Positions 42,995 through 51,406 of a stretch of DNA of 64,000 nt are shown here, in pieces. The position numbers and the translations under genes are program-made. How positions within the stretch are numbered: the first letter of the stretch is position 1; each line of letters begins with the position of its first letter. The notes beneath the pieces are model-generated. The model had not been told where the DNA came from and searched no databases. It saw only the letters and a list, made by a program, of their open reading frames with translations. This stretch comes from CAZGAQ01 sp964523405 (GTDB taxonomy: Bacteria; Planctomycetota; Phycisphaerae; UBA1845; Fen-1342), in NCBI GenBank assembly GCA_964523405.1, contig CAZGAQ010000003.1:124001-188000 (forward strand). Direction: 5' to 3'.

Positions 42995-43474
42995 TCACGA
43001 CGCGTCGGGCTCGTCGTCGATGCCGGGCGAGGGCGGGCGAATCCATTCGACAAGCCTGACAAGCGTGAGGGTGGCGAGGGCCGCGCCGCCACAGAGGAGC
43101 GCGAGGGCAAACTCGCCGACGCCGCAAGCGACCCCCACACCGGCGGTCACCCAGATGGCGGCCGCCGTGGTGACGCCTTCGACACGGGCGGTATTGCGGA
43201 CGATCGCGCCAGCGCCGAGAAAGCCGATGCCGCCAATCACCGCTGCGGCAGCGGGGACAACAAAGGGCAGGCGCGCGGCGCCAGGTGTGCTGGCAGCGAT
43301 CTCCTCTACCCCGATGAGGAACAGGCACGCGCCCAGCGACACGAGCACGAGCGTGCGCACGCCGACGGATTTGTGGCGCTTCTGGCGTTCCAGGCCGATC
43401 AGCGCACCGAACAGGACGGCGAGGCCGATGCGTGCGAGGACGTTGCCCAGGCCGAAGTTGAGATCCCAATACAT
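42995..43474 (-). CDS. MgtC/SapB-family membrane protein
   Basis: The protein has 159 residues starting at the ATG at 43474. The MgtC domain is visible as LARIGLAVLFGALIGLERQ, VGVRTLVLVSLGACLFLIG, VIGGIGFLGAGAIVRNTARVEGVTTAAAIWVTAGVGVACGVG in sections, with four membrane helices. MgtC proteins modulate membrane ATPase or magnesium homeostasis in some pathogens; in environmental bacteria their role is not settled. The C-terminal 20 residues are hydrophilic. It converges with the acylation operon. Its length fits the short form of the family. Confidence 0.88.
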   Translation of the reverse strand: MYWDLNFGLGNVLARIGLAVLFGALIGLERQKRHKSVGVRTLVLVSLGACLFLIGVEEIAASTPGAARLPFVVPAAAAVIGGIGFLGAGAIVRNTARVEGVTTAAAIWVTAGVGVACGVGEFALALLCGGAALATLTLVRLVEWIRPPSPGIDDEPDAS

Positions 43475-43593
43475 GCTGCACCCATGCTGACGGTGAACGG
43501 TCGCCCCGGACGAGGGGCTGGCACCATGATAGCGTGGGGCGGTGGCAAGGGGGTGTAGCGGTGTCGCGGTGAAGCTGAGCACACGCGCCTGGT

Positions 43594-43642
43594 CTGCAAG
43601 GCAGAGCCTCGCAGTACGTCAGGCACGGAGGCTTGACGCTAC
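43594..43642 (-). repeat. Double hairpin after the ADP-ribosylglycohydrolase gene
   Basis: The first hairpin read from the gene is GTAGCGTC with stem GTCAAGC/GCCTGAC (43637-43618) and loop CTCCGT, one pair being a G-T wobble. A second, imperfect hairpin CTGC-AGGC/GCCT-GCAG lies at 43594-43614. The stop codon TAG of the gene is part of the GTAGCG motif. Confidence 0.7.
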
Positions 43643-45012
43643 GCGCGCAGGCGGCGGGCGACGGCGACGTGGCGGTCGGCGCAGACGCTGATGGCGACGG
43701 GGCTGAAGCCGAGGATGTCGGCACGCAGCGTGTCGTTCAGCGGCGCGATCCACTTGGCGGGCAGGCGCCGGGCGCCGAGCATAGTGCCGCAGATGCAGCC
43801 GGCCGTGGCGCCATTGCAGTCGGTGTCCCAGCCGCACATGACTGCAATGCTGATGACCTTCTCATAGTCGCGTCCGCCGAGCAGCAGCGCGGCGACGACG
43901 GCGGCAGCGTTGTTGATCGTGTGGATCGCGTGGTAGCGTCCGAAGGTCTGCCAGAGCCAGTCAACAGCCTCTTCGAAGCGGCGCGGATCGCGTTCGAGCG
44001 ATTCGCAATGGGCGATGGTCTGGCGGATCGCTTCGGCGAGGCGGGACTGGGCGGGGAGCTGGGCGAGGCCGGCACGGACAATGGTGAGCGGGTCGTCGCA
44101 GACGGCGGCGGCCGCGATCATGGCGGCGCAGCACATCGCGCCGTAGAGGCCGTTCTTGACGTGCGAGAGCGAGGCGTCGCGCCAGGCGAACTCAGCGGCG
44201 CGGACGACGTCGCCGGGGCACGCGAGGGCCCAGCCGTCGGCGCGGATCTGCGCTCCGATCCACTCGCGATAGGGATTGAGCCAGGTGCGGACGCGCGCCC
44301 AGTCGGCGGGCGTGAGGTGGTGCGGGTCGAATTGCGCACCGAGGAGCATGAGGTTGCGATAGGCGGCTTCTTCGGCGGTGAAGAGCATGGCGGCAGGCAG
44401 GCGGTGCGTCCACCAATGGGCGACGTCGGCGGTGGTGAAGGCGGCGCCGTGCTGCTCGAGGACCTCGAGGCCCATCAGGGTGTAGTGGATGTCGTCGTCC
44501 GCGACGGCGTGCGTGACCTGATCGCGCTGGCAGGCGGGGCTGGGCAGGTGCTTACGCCCCACGGCGGCAAGCGCGATGGGGTCGGCCGTCGCGTAGTTCG
44601 ACAGCGGATACGTGCCGGCGACTTCGAGGTAGCGGCGCATGGCGCCGGGCTCGTCGCCGAAGGGTGGGCATTCAAAGGGCTTGCCGAGCATGAGGCCGGC
44701 ACAGCGACCGAGCCAGCCGCCGTGGATTCGGTCGGCGCAGGCGGCATCGACGTCCGGCAAGGCGGCACCGGCGAGGGGTTGATCGCTCGAGCGCGCGGCC
44801 TGGATGTCGGCGAGATCGGAAGGTTCGGTATAGGGGAAGTCGGAACGCGGCGACAGCGCGGCGAGTTCCTCATAGAGGGCGAGGAGCGCGCGCGGGTCGT
44901 CGGGGGCGGTGGCGAGGCGGGGCGCGAAGGCCGACACGTCGCAGCCCTCCTCGGCACGTTGGCGAAGCTCATCGGTCAGCAGTTGGCGGAGGCGCGGCAC
45001 TGTGGGGTACAT
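43639..45012 (-). CDS. ADP-ribosylglycohydrolase-family protein
   Basis: The protein has 457 residues. The ARH fold begins near residue 95 with IHGGWLGRCAGLMLGKPFE. The metal motifs are VADDDIHYTLMGLEVL and MCGWDTDCNGATAGCICGTMLG, which hold the two magnesium ions in ARH enzymes. The first 90 residues are an N-terminal extension with helical character. Known members remove ADP-ribose from Arg or Ser residues, or hydrolyse ADP-ribosyl compounds; many bacterial homologues have unknown substrates. No partner ADP-ribosyltransferase is nearby. The last codons and the stop (CGC GCG TAG) merge into a dispersed hairpin repeat. Confidence 0.88.
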   Translation of the reverse strand: MYPTVPRLRQLLTDELRQRAEEGCDVSAFAPRLATAPDDPRALLALYEELAALSPRSDFPYTEPSDLADIQAARSSDQPLAGAALPDVDAACADRIHGGWLGRCAGLMLGKPFECPPFGDEPGAMRRYLEVAGTYPLSNYATADPIALAAVGRKHLPSPACQRDQVTHAVADDDIHYTLMGLEVLEQHGAAFTTADVAHWWTHRLPAAMLFTAEEAAYRNLMLLGAQFDPHHLTPADWARVRTWLNPYREWIGAQIRADGWALACPGDVVRAAEFAWRDASLSHVKNGLYGAMCCAAMIAAAAVCDDPLTIVRAGLAQLPAQSRLAEAIRQTIAHCESLERDPRRFEEAVDWLWQTFGRYHAIHTINNAAAVVAALLLGGRDYEKVISIAVMCGWDTDCNGATAGCICGTMLGARRLPAKWIAPLNDTLRADILGFSPVAISVCADRHVAVARRLRA

Positions 45013-45165
45013 GGTGGGCGTAGTGTACGGCGGGAGCGCGCGAGACGCGACGGGGAATCGCGCGGGGCGGAACGCGAGATGCAGGGTAGGGAGTCCGTGA
45101 AGGCGACGAACCGGTCGAGGTGTAGCACCGGCAGTCGCAAGTCGGTTGACAAGCGGAGCTTAGTC

Positions 45166-45420
45166 ATGCGGACAGCGAGTCGTGGATGGAATGGGACGAG
45201 CGGGACGTGGCGCAGGCACTGCGCGTGCGGCGCGTTTCTAGCGCTGGGCGCGCTGGCACTGGTGACCGGGTGCGGCGACGAGGAAAGCCGCAAATTCCGG
45301 CAGGCGGCGTTTCCGGCCATCGAATCGGGCGTGAAGAGCGTGGCGGACGGGATTCTGACCGGCATCTTCACGCTGAATTCGGCGAGCTCGAGCAGTTCGA
45401 GTTCAAGTAGCGGAAGTTAG
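45166..45420 (+). CDS. Small lipoprotein with poly-Ser tail
   Basis: The protein has 84 residues, with GCGGAG before the ATG at 45166. The signal segment CGAFLALGALALVTGC ends in a clear lipobox. The mature part is short: GDEESRKFRQAAFPAIES, GVKSVADGILTGIF and a run of about ten Ser residues. The amphipathic pattern (AIESGVKSVADGILTGIF) resembles the C-termini of the microproteins at 50399-50952, so it is probably a member of the same loose family. A hairpin of the dispersed family follows the stop codon. Confidence 0.65.
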   Translation: MRTASRGWNGTSGTWRRHCACGAFLALGALALVTGCGDEESRKFRQAAFPAIESGVKSVADGILTGIFTLNSASSSSSSSSSGS

Positions 45421-45443
45421 CGCAGACCTGGCGACTGGAGGGG

Positions 45444-45473
45444 TAGCGCCCTGCGGGCAGGGAGGCCCGCAGG
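45444..45473 (+). repeat. GTAGCG hairpin after the small lipoprotein gene
   Basis: GTAGCG is followed by CCTGCGGGC (45450-45458), loop AGGGAG and GCCCGCAGG (45465-45473), a perfect 9-base stem, 23 bases after a stop codon in the same direction. Confidence 0.7.
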
Positions 45474-45520
45474 TGGCGCGTAGGATCGTGCGCGCAGCCT
45501 GTCGCAGCGCACGCGCGACA

Positions 45521-46189
45521 TCAGGGCGCGGCTGAACCGAGCGCAGCCCACACTTCCTGGGGGGAGACGAGTGCACCGGCGGCAGCGAGCATGGCGGCGA
45601 TGACATGATCCGGGGGCATGGGGATATCGGCGAGTCCGAGGACGATGCGCACCACGTCGGCGAGGCCCGCGGGGCTGAGGTAGTGGCGCAGGAAGCGGCG
45701 CTGGACAAAGCGGTCGAGGACTTCGCCGAGGCCCGCCGTGTCCACGGCCGCGAGCGCTCCGACGCGTACGGCGAAGTCGTGCAGGTCAGCGGCACCGACG
45801 ACGCCGTAGAACTCGTCGATGAGGCCAGGGTCTTCGTGGAGCAGCGCGACGTCGAGGGCAAGCTCGATGCTCAGGTGGGCGAGGAACTCGGCGAGGGCGG
45901 CATGCAGGCCGGTGGTGTCGACGCGTTGGCGCAACTCCCGTTGCCAGTCGAGGAAGAGGGGCAGGCAGTGGAAGCGGCGATCGACGGCGACGTGGTTCAG
46001 CAATCCCGCGCGCAGGTCCACGTCGATGGGATTGGCGGGCTGGGCGCTGCGCACGGCTTTCCAGCGGATGCGACGGGTGCGGGAGAAGCGCAGCCACAGA
46101 TCAGGCAGGACCACGCCGACGACAAAGGGCGCGGTGCACGGCAGGCCGCAGACGCGGTGGTTGTAGACGTAATGCGAGAGATAGTTCAT
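45521..46189 (-). CDS. Conserved hypothetical protein, ACP-phosphodiesterase-like start
   Basis: The protein has 222 residues, and GGGGAGCGAT precedes the ATG at 46189. It begins MNYLSHYVYNHRVCGLP and continues PFVVGVVLPDLWLRF, a pattern like the MNYLAH...DPWFLAGTAVPD proteins related to ACP phosphodiesterase and zinc-phospholipase-like folds. It is mostly helical and contains several conserved-looking His and Asp residues (NHVAVDRRFHCL, FLAHLSIELALDVAL). The biochemical role is not established. It lies 19 bases after dprA on the same strand and is probably co-transcribed. Confidence 0.6.
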   Translation of the reverse strand: MNYLSHYVYNHRVCGLPCTAPFVVGVVLPDLWLRFSRTRRIRWKAVRSAQPANPIDVDLRAGLLNHVAVDRRFHCLPLFLDWQRELRQRVDTTGLHAALAEFLAHLSIELALDVALLHEDPGLIDEFYGVVGAADLHDFAVRVGALAAVDTAGLGEVLDRFVQRRFLRHYLSPAGLADVVRIVLGLADIPMPPDHVIAAMLAAAGALVSPQEVWAALGSAAP

Positions 46190-46208
46190 ATCGCTCCCCA
46201 GCCCGGGC

Positions 46209-47372
46209 TCAAGCCAGGCCGCGCCGCATGATGAGGTTGCCGGGCAGGCGTTTGACGAGGCTCTTGAGTTCCAGGGCGGTCAGGGCGGCGAGGACTTCTC
46301 CGGCAGGCAGTTCGGCGGCGCGGAGGATCACGTCCTGGAGGACGGGCTCGTAGCCGAGGAGGCCGTAGACCCGGGATTCGACGGGCGAGAGAGACGCGGG
46401 GGCGTGGTCGGCCGCGGTGCCCGCGTCGAACGGGGCAGGGACGGCGGGCGCAGGGGCTGCGGCTGCGGGGCGCATCTGGCGGCCCACCTCGCCGAGTTCA
46501 TCGAGGATATCGTCGAGGGTCATGACGAGCTTGGCGGCGCCGGCGCGGATGAGACCGTTGGTGCCGAAAGACATGGGATCCTGGATGTGGCCAGGGATGG
46601 CGAACACCTCGCGGTTGTACTCACTGGCGAGGCGGGCGGTGATGAGGGCTCCGCTGCGCTGGGCGGCCTCGACGACGAGCGTTCCGAGAGAGAGGCCGGC
46701 GATAATGCGATTGCGGCCGGGGAAGTTCTCGGCACGGACGGCGGCGAGCATGGGCAATTCACTGATCCAGGCACCGTGTTCGAGCAGCTTGGCAGCAAGG
46801 GCGACGTTCTCGGGGGGGTAGATTTCGGTAAGACCACGGCCCATGACGGCGAGCGAGCGGCCACCGGCGTCGACGGCGCCGTGGTGCGCGAAGGCATCCA
46901 CGCCGCGGGCGAGACCGCTGACGATGGTGAAACCGGCTCCTGCGAGGAGTTCGCCGAAGCGGCGAGCCTGTTCGCTGCCATAGATGGTGCAGTGGCGACT
47001 GCCGACGATGGCGACGGCGATGGCATCGGTGGGCAGGAGTTCGCCTTTGACGTAGAGGACGATCGGCGCGTCGGGAATGCGCTTGAGGCCTTCGGGGTAG
47101 TCAGGGTCGGCGCGGCAGATGATGCGCACGCCGTGCCGGGCGGCGGCGTCAAGTTCAGCCTCCAGTTCGGCGGGGTCGGGGCCGCGGGCAATCTTGTCGG
47201 CCTTGTCGGGGCCGATGCCCCTGACGGTCATCAGCGTGGAGGCGGAGGCGCCAAGGGCGTGCTCCGCATCACCGAGTTGCAGCAGCATGCGCGAGAACGT
47301 GAGCGGACCGACGCCGTCAGTTAGGGCCCAACGCAGATACGTACGTCCGACTGCCGAGATGACTGCACTCAT
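46209..47372 (-). CDS. dprA: DprA, DNA-processing protein
   Basis: The protein has 387 residues. DprA loads RecA on incoming single-stranded DNA in natural transformation. An N-terminal SAM/HhH-type region (VGPLTFSRMLLQLG, VRGIGPDKADKIARG) precedes the Rossmann-like core: VAIVGSRHCTIYGSEQARRF, IVSGLARGVDAFAHHGAV, MGRGLTEIYPPENVALAAKL, FPGRNRIIAGLSLGTLVVEA and SGALITARLASEYNREVFAIPG. The C-terminal winged helix is visible as VLQDVILRAAELPAGEVLAAL. GGAG precedes the ATG at 47372. No com genes are adjacent. Confidence 0.95.
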   Translation of the reverse strand: MSAVISAVGRTYLRWALTDGVGPLTFSRMLLQLGDAEHALGASASTLMTVRGIGPDKADKIARGPDPAELEAELDAAARHGVRIICRADPDYPEGLKRIPDAPIVLYVKGELLPTDAIAVAIVGSRHCTIYGSEQARRFGELLAGAGFTIVSGLARGVDAFAHHGAVDAGGRSLAVMGRGLTEIYPPENVALAAKLLEHGAWISELPMLAAVRAENFPGRNRIIAGLSLGTLVVEAAQRSGALITARLASEYNREVFAIPGHIQDPMSFGTNGLIRAGAAKLVMTLDDILDELGEVGRQMRPAAAAPAPAVPAPFDAGTAADHAPASLSPVESRVYGLLGYEPVLQDVILRAAELPAGEVLAALTALELKSLVKRLPGNLIMRRGLA

Positions 47373-47422
47373 GGGCGATCACTCCCGTCGGAGGCCGATC
47401 CAAGTCGGCGACTGGGGACGCG

Positions 47423-47986
47423 CTACAGCGGAGTCAAGCCGAGCTCCGTCGCCACGGGCTGCAGGGCCTGTACGCAGTGTCGAATGTGGTCTTCCAGGGG
47501 AATTCCAAGCAGTTGCGCGCCGGCCGCGATGTCGTCGCGCGAAACGGCCGCAGCGAACGAGGGTGTCTTGAGTTTCTTGAGGACGCTCTTCGGTTCGAGG
47601 CCCTCAAGGCGTTGGGGGCGGACGAGCGCGCACGCCATGAGGAAACCGCAGAGCTCGTCGACGGCGAACAGGACGTTGCGGATAGGCCGATCGCGCGGGG
47701 TGTCCTGGAGGTTCCAGGGCACGTGCGCGAGCATGGCGCCGATGACTTCTTCGTCCACACCGCGCTCGCGCAGCACGCGGGCACCCTGGCGGGTGTGGTC
47801 AGGGGCCGTCGGCCAGCGCTCGTAATCGAAATCGTGAAGTAGGCCGGCCAAGCCCCACTGGGCCTCGTCCGCGTGCTGCAAGCGCGCGTAGTAGCGCATC
47901 GCCGCTTCGACGGCCAGGGCGTGCTTGCGGAGCGCATCGCTAGTCGTGTATTCACAAAGGAGCTGCCATCCCGTGTCACGATCCAT
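47423..47986 (-). CDS. HD-domain phosphohydrolase-like protein
   Basis: The protein has 187 residues. The HD motif is in WGLAGLLHDFDYERWPT, preceded by the first His in LRKHALAVEAAMRYYA, and the later ligands fall in AMLAHVPWNL and FAVDELCGF. The pattern matches small HDIG-type proteins widespread in bacteria whose substrates are unknown. GAGG precedes the ATG at 47986. It lies upstream of dprA in the same direction, with 50 bases between, so co-transcription is possible. Confidence 0.85.
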   Translation of the reverse strand: MDRDTGWQLLCEYTTSDALRKHALAVEAAMRYYARLQHADEAQWGLAGLLHDFDYERWPTAPDHTRQGARVLRERGVDEEVIGAMLAHVPWNLQDTPRDRPIRNVLFAVDELCGFLMACALVRPQRLEGLEPKSVLKKLKTPSFAAAVSRDDIAAGAQLLGIPLEDHIRHCVQALQPVATELGLTPL

Positions 47987-48080
47987 GAAATGAACCTCAC
48001 CGCACCGCGATCTGCCCCCACTGCGGAGAGATCAGACGGAGCGCACCCGAACACCACGTCCCCCGCGGATTGAGCCCATC

Positions 48081-48126
48081 GTCAGACACCCCGCACATTC
48101 GTTTCGGGCGGGCGGAGGCCTGACGC
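48081..48126 (-). repeat. Degenerate hairpin related to the GTAGCG family
   Basis: GTCAG at 48081 and CTGAC near 48119-48123 are inverted, and GGCGGAGGCCTGACGC shares the stem-loop side of the family, but the pairing is incomplete. Confidence 0.35.
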
Positions 48127-48161
48127 AGCAAGTTACCCGGTCCACGAGGCGATCCGCAATC

Positions 48162-48947
48162 CTAGGGCCAAATGACGGCGGTGGGCACGTGGGCCTGGAC
48201 CTTCGTGAGGGCCGCTTTGGCAGCAGCGTACGTGTTGAAGCGTCCGACCAGCACGACATTGTAGTCCCGACCGTCGCGACGCTCGCGGCTCGTGTAGGCT
48301 TCGATCCCGTGGCCGCGCAGCGCGGAGATGAGCTGCGCTGCCCCGTCCGGCCTGGCGAAGACACCAGCCTGCACCGCAAAGTGGTCCGGGCGCAGCTGCA
48401 GGCGGCGTTGGGCCCGCGCCGCATAGGAGCTCTGGGGAAACTCGGCGGCAAGGCGACGGTGGACGGTCTGAGCCGCAGACCAGCGCCCCGCCCGTTCGAG
48501 GGCAAGCCCCTCGCGGAACAGCAGGGCGTCAAGTGGCGGTGCGGTGGGCATCCCGCTGGTCGCGCGGTGGAATGCCTCGGCCGACGCGGGCCATTGCTCG
48601 TCCTCGAAATACATGACCCCCAGGACGGAGCACGCACGCCAGGTCAGGTCGCGGTCTCCACCAGAAGCGGCTTGCTGGAGATCGCGGTACGCCTGAGCGC
48701 GACGGCCGGTAAGGGCCTGGGCCATGCCACGGACATAGTGCGCACGGGCGGCGTCGGGGCCCTGACGCACCTCCCCAAGGAAGCGGGAGAGGCGATCGAT
48801 GGCCGTCGGGTATTGTTTCGCCTGATAGGCTTGCTCACCTTCGTTCAGCCAGGTGCGCTGATTCTCGGTGACGGTCGCGCAGCCGGTCCAAAACACGGCC
48901 GACAGCGCGACGATCGGCACGCCGAGACAGAGGGTTCGCGGTTGCAT
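48162..48947 (-). CDS. TPR and SPOR-domain lipoprotein
   Basis: The protein has 261 residues. The signal segment ends VFWTGC, a probable lipobox. Residues about 30-165 form tetratricopeptide-like helices (WLNEGEQAYQAKQYPTAIDR, AHYVRGMAQALTGRRAQAYRD, FREGLALERAGRWSAAQTVH). Residues about 185-260 are a SPOR domain (HFAVQAGVFARPDGAAQLI, RDYNVVLVGRFNTYAAAKAAL), which binds denuded peptidoglycan at division sites. It is probably an outer-membrane or periplasmic factor in cell-wall remodelling. The ribosome binding site before the ATG at 48947 is weak. Confidence 0.85.
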   Translation of the reverse strand: MQPRTLCLGVPIVALSAVFWTGCATVTENQRTWLNEGEQAYQAKQYPTAIDRLSRFLGEVRQGPDAARAHYVRGMAQALTGRRAQAYRDLQQAASGGDRDLTWRACSVLGVMYFEDEQWPASAEAFHRATSGMPTAPPLDALLFREGLALERAGRWSAAQTVHRRLAAEFPQSSYAARAQRRLQLRPDHFAVQAGVFARPDGAAQLISALRGHGIEAYTSRERRDGRDYNVVLVGRFNTYAAAKAALTKVQAHVPTAVIWP

Positions 48948-49090
48948 CGGGCGACAGAGTACCACGGCGCGCGCGTGGCGAAAACGGGCCGGGTCAGGCA
49001 AAATGGGACCCGAGTCCAGGCGTCACAGAGCCGGCGCGAGCCAAGATGGCCCGGCGCGGTACGGACGCGCCGGGAGAATAGGTAGCGGAC

Positions 49091-50188
49091 ATGAAGACAA
49101 CGGTCGATCCGAGCGATGCGGCACCCACGCTAAGTCTGCCGCGGCGTTTGCCCGCCACGGTGGCGTGGGTGGGCGGTGCAGACGGGGTATTGGACCTGCT
49201 GGATCAGACACGGCTGCCGGGCGCCGTCGAGATATGTCACTGCGAGACGGCTGAGCAGGTGTGGGAGGCGATTCAGGCGCTGCGGGTGCGCGGGGCGCCT
49301 GCGATCGGAGTCGCGGGGGCCTACGGTCTTTGCCTGGGGACGCGCGCGTTTCGGGAGGCGGGCACCGCCGGACTGGCGGCGAAGGCCAGAGAGGTGGCGG
49401 CGTACCTATGCGGCTGTCGGCCGACCGCGGTGAATCTGGCGTGGGCGGTACGGCGGGTGGCAGCGCTAGTTGAGTGCGGCGGAGGCGACAGCCGGGCGAC
49501 GTGGGAGCGGATGCTACAGGAAGCCCATGTGATCGCGCAGGAGGATGCGGAGACGTGCCGGCGGATTGGGGAGCACGGGGCGGACCTGATTCGCGATGGG
49601 GGTGGAGTGCTGACGCACTGCAACGCCGGGGCTCTGGCGACGGTCGCTTATGGGACGGCCCTGGCGCCGATGTACGTGGCGCACGAGCGCGGGCGGCGCT
49701 TCCGGGTGTACGCGGATGAAACGCGGCCGCTGTTGCAGGGCGCGAGGCTGACCGCCTTTGAGCTGAGTGCGGCCGGGATCGACGTCACCGTGCTGTGCGA
49801 CGGGGCGGCGGCCAGCCTGATGAAGCGCGGCCAGGTTGAGTTGGTGCTGGTCGGGGCGGACCGGATCGCGGCGAACGGGGACACGGCGAATAAGATAGGG
49901 ACGTACGGGTTGGCGTTGGCAGCACGGGCACACGCGATTCCGTTCTACGTGGCCGCCCCCCGCAGCACGTTCGATCTTGCGATCCGGTCGGGGGCGGACA
50001 TCGTGATCGAAGAGCGGGCAGAGCAAGAGGTTGCGCACGGGGTGCTGGGGGCGACGGTGCCGGCGGGAGTGCGCTGCTACAACCCGGCCTTTGACGTGAC
50101 GCCGGCTGAGCTGATCACGGGGATCATCACAGAGAAAGGCGTCCTGAAACCGGTTACGGAGGCAGTGATCCGGGATTTCTGGAGCTGA
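49091..50188 (+). CDS. mtnA: S-methyl-5-thioribose-1-phosphate isomerase
   Basis: The protein has 365 residues. MtnA isomerises methylthioribose-1-phosphate in the methionine salvage pathway. Signatures are VWEAIQALRVRGAPAIGVAGAYG, LTHCNAGALATVAYGTALAP with the catalytic Cys, YADETRPLLQGARLTAFEL, VLVGADRIAANGDTANKIGTYG with the catalytic Asp, and FDVTPAELITGIITEKG. GGTAGCGGAC precedes the ATG at 49091. No other mtn gene is adjacent, and no SAM riboswitch-like fold was recognised in the 90-base leader. Confidence 0.95.
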   Translation: MKTTVDPSDAAPTLSLPRRLPATVAWVGGADGVLDLLDQTRLPGAVEICHCETAEQVWEAIQALRVRGAPAIGVAGAYGLCLGTRAFREAGTAGLAAKAREVAAYLCGCRPTAVNLAWAVRRVAALVECGGGDSRATWERMLQEAHVIAQEDAETCRRIGEHGADLIRDGGGVLTHCNAGALATVAYGTALAPMYVAHERGRRFRVYADETRPLLQGARLTAFELSAAGIDVTVLCDGAAASLMKRGQVELVLVGADRIAANGDTANKIGTYGLALAARAHAIPFYVAAPRSTFDLAIRSGADIVIEERAEQEVAHGVLGATVPAGVRCYNPAFDVTPAELITGIITEKGVLKPVTEAVIRDFWS

Positions 50189-50398
50189 GGGGTTGAATCG
50201 GTTGGGGGCCTGCCTACACTTTGCGGTTTGGTTTGAGGCGCGGTCGGAATCGGGTGGCGTACATATGGGTAGTGTACGGTACCGGGTACTTTCCGACCGC
50301 TAGTCGAGTGGAAGCACGGAAAACGGGCGCGGCAATCTGCCGGGCCGCATGGTCAAGTCGGGCTGTGAGAGTCTGCGCTTGGCCAAAGGAGGCTCGTC

Positions 50399-50524
50399 AT
50401 GAGCAGGAAGTTGCCTTGGCGGAAGGGGGCATTGCTGATGATGTCGGTGGGCACGGCGTTGGGGCTGGGGAGCGGTTGCGGACTGCAGATGCTGCAGCGC
50501 ATCCTGGTTGACGCGTTCATTTAG
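50399..50524 (+). CDS. Secreted microprotein 1 (41 residues)
   Basis: A perfect ribosome binding site AAAGGAGG lies seven bases before the ATG. The product starts MSRKLPWRKG, has a hydrophobic segment ALLMMSVGTALGLGSGC that could be a signal or lipobox, and ends GLQMLQRILVDAFI. The N-terminus resembles that of microprotein 5 (RKLPWRR), which suggests gene duplication. Function is unknown. Confidence 0.75.
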   Translation: MSRKLPWRKGALLMMSVGTALGLGSGCGLQMLQRILVDAFI

Positions 50525-50569
50525 TGACAGCGAGGTGATGGTGCGGTGCACCCAAGGGAGGCGGTTCTC

Positions 50570-50701
50570 ATGAAGCTCCGCGTCAAAGTGGCCCTCTTCG
50601 CGCTGAGCACCGGGCTGGTGGCTCTGGGGACGGGCACGTGCTTCTTCCGGTTGCTGGGCGATCTGGCCGGCGACACGCTCGTGCTGCGGACGCTGCAGTA
50701 G
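50570..50701 (+). CDS. Secreted microprotein 2 (43 residues)
   Basis: AGGGAGG precedes the ATG at 50570. The product has a basic start (MKLRVKVAL), a hydrophobic segment ending LGTGTC and a short amphipathic tail RLLGDLAGDTLVLRTLQ. It lies 45 bases after microprotein 1. The tail pattern resembles those of microproteins 1 and 3. The function is unknown. Confidence 0.7.
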   Translation: MKLRVKVALFALSTGLVALGTGTCFFRLLGDLAGDTLVLRTLQ

Positions 50702-50790
50702 GGCCCCCATCAAGCGGCCCTGTGGCCGGCGTTCGGTCGTAACCGGCCTGAGCGCCGCCGCAGAATGCCGGAACATCGAGGAGATGCGAG

Positions 50791-50952
50791 ATGAATAGGT
50801 CCAAGTGGCTGAGGTTGATCGTGGCGGCCAGCGCCACGTTGCTGGTGAACGGCTGCCTGAGCGCGCTGTGGCACGGATTCTGGAACGGCGGGACGAACAA
50901 CCCGTGGGTAAACCTGGGGCTGGATATCGCGAACGAAGCGATCTTCAAGTGA
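50791..50952 (+). CDS. Small lipoprotein, microprotein 3 (53 residues)
   Basis: GAGGAG lies just upstream of the ATG at 50791. The product starts MNRSKWLRLIV, and SATLLVNGC is a good lipobox. The mature tail is about 32 residues and contains ALWHGFWNGGTNNPWVNLG and DIANEAIFK. It is unrecognised. It continues the same-direction array of tiny exported products. Confidence 0.7.
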   Translation: MNRSKWLRLIVAASATLLVNGCLSALWHGFWNGGTNNPWVNLGLDIANEAIFK

Positions 50953-51154
50953 GTGTCGCCCGCGTGCCGCACGACGAAGCGTGCGGGCGCGGCGAGCGGG
51001 GCCGAGGCTGGCCCCTGGCGACGGGATGCGACCGCCTGCGGGTTGCGTCCCGTTTTTCTTTGGGCACGCGGCCGCGGGGCTTGATCGCTCGTGTGGGAAG
51101 CCCGTATACTTCCGGCGGATACGGAGATTGACCCCCCGAACTGGAGTGCTTTCG

Positions 51155-51388
51155 ATGTCAATCCTGCGTCGCCGGAAGCTGCTGGCCGCGGTACTCGCCT
51201 GCGGGGCGGGAACCCTGTTTCAGTTCTATCCGCGCGGCTGCGCGGACTACGGGATCATGCAGGCGGTGAGCACGTTCGACTTCTGCTCGGTCATCAACTG
51301 CACGGGCAGTACGTACTTCGACATCTGCAATCCGCCATTGCTGATGGACTGCCCGAACCTCACGTTTGACACGACCTCCAATCCGTAA
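51155..51388 (+). CDS. Secreted Cys-rich microprotein 4 (77 residues)
   Basis: GGAG is nine bases before the ATG at 51155. The N-terminus is a signal-like segment (RRRKLLAAVLACGAGTLFQF), followed by a mature region with five further Cys residues (GCADYG, DFCSVINCTG, DICNPP, MDCPNL). The spacing suggests disulfides. I do not recognise a family. Confidence 0.7.
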   Translation: MSILRRRKLLAAVLACGAGTLFQFYPRGCADYGIMQAVSTFDFCSVINCTGSTYFDICNPPLLMDCPNLTFDTTSNP

Positions 51389-51406
51389 CTCAGCAGGATG
51401 TCAGCT

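Noticed and set aside
49002..49090. SAM riboswitch upstream of mtnA
   Set aside because: The leader is only about 90 bases and shows no recognisable riboswitch core.
50221..50511. A 96-codon frame over the first microprotein
   Set aside because: It has no ribosome binding site and a shadow-like composition, while the 41-codon frame starting at 50399 has AAAGGAGG at ideal spacing and a signal segment.
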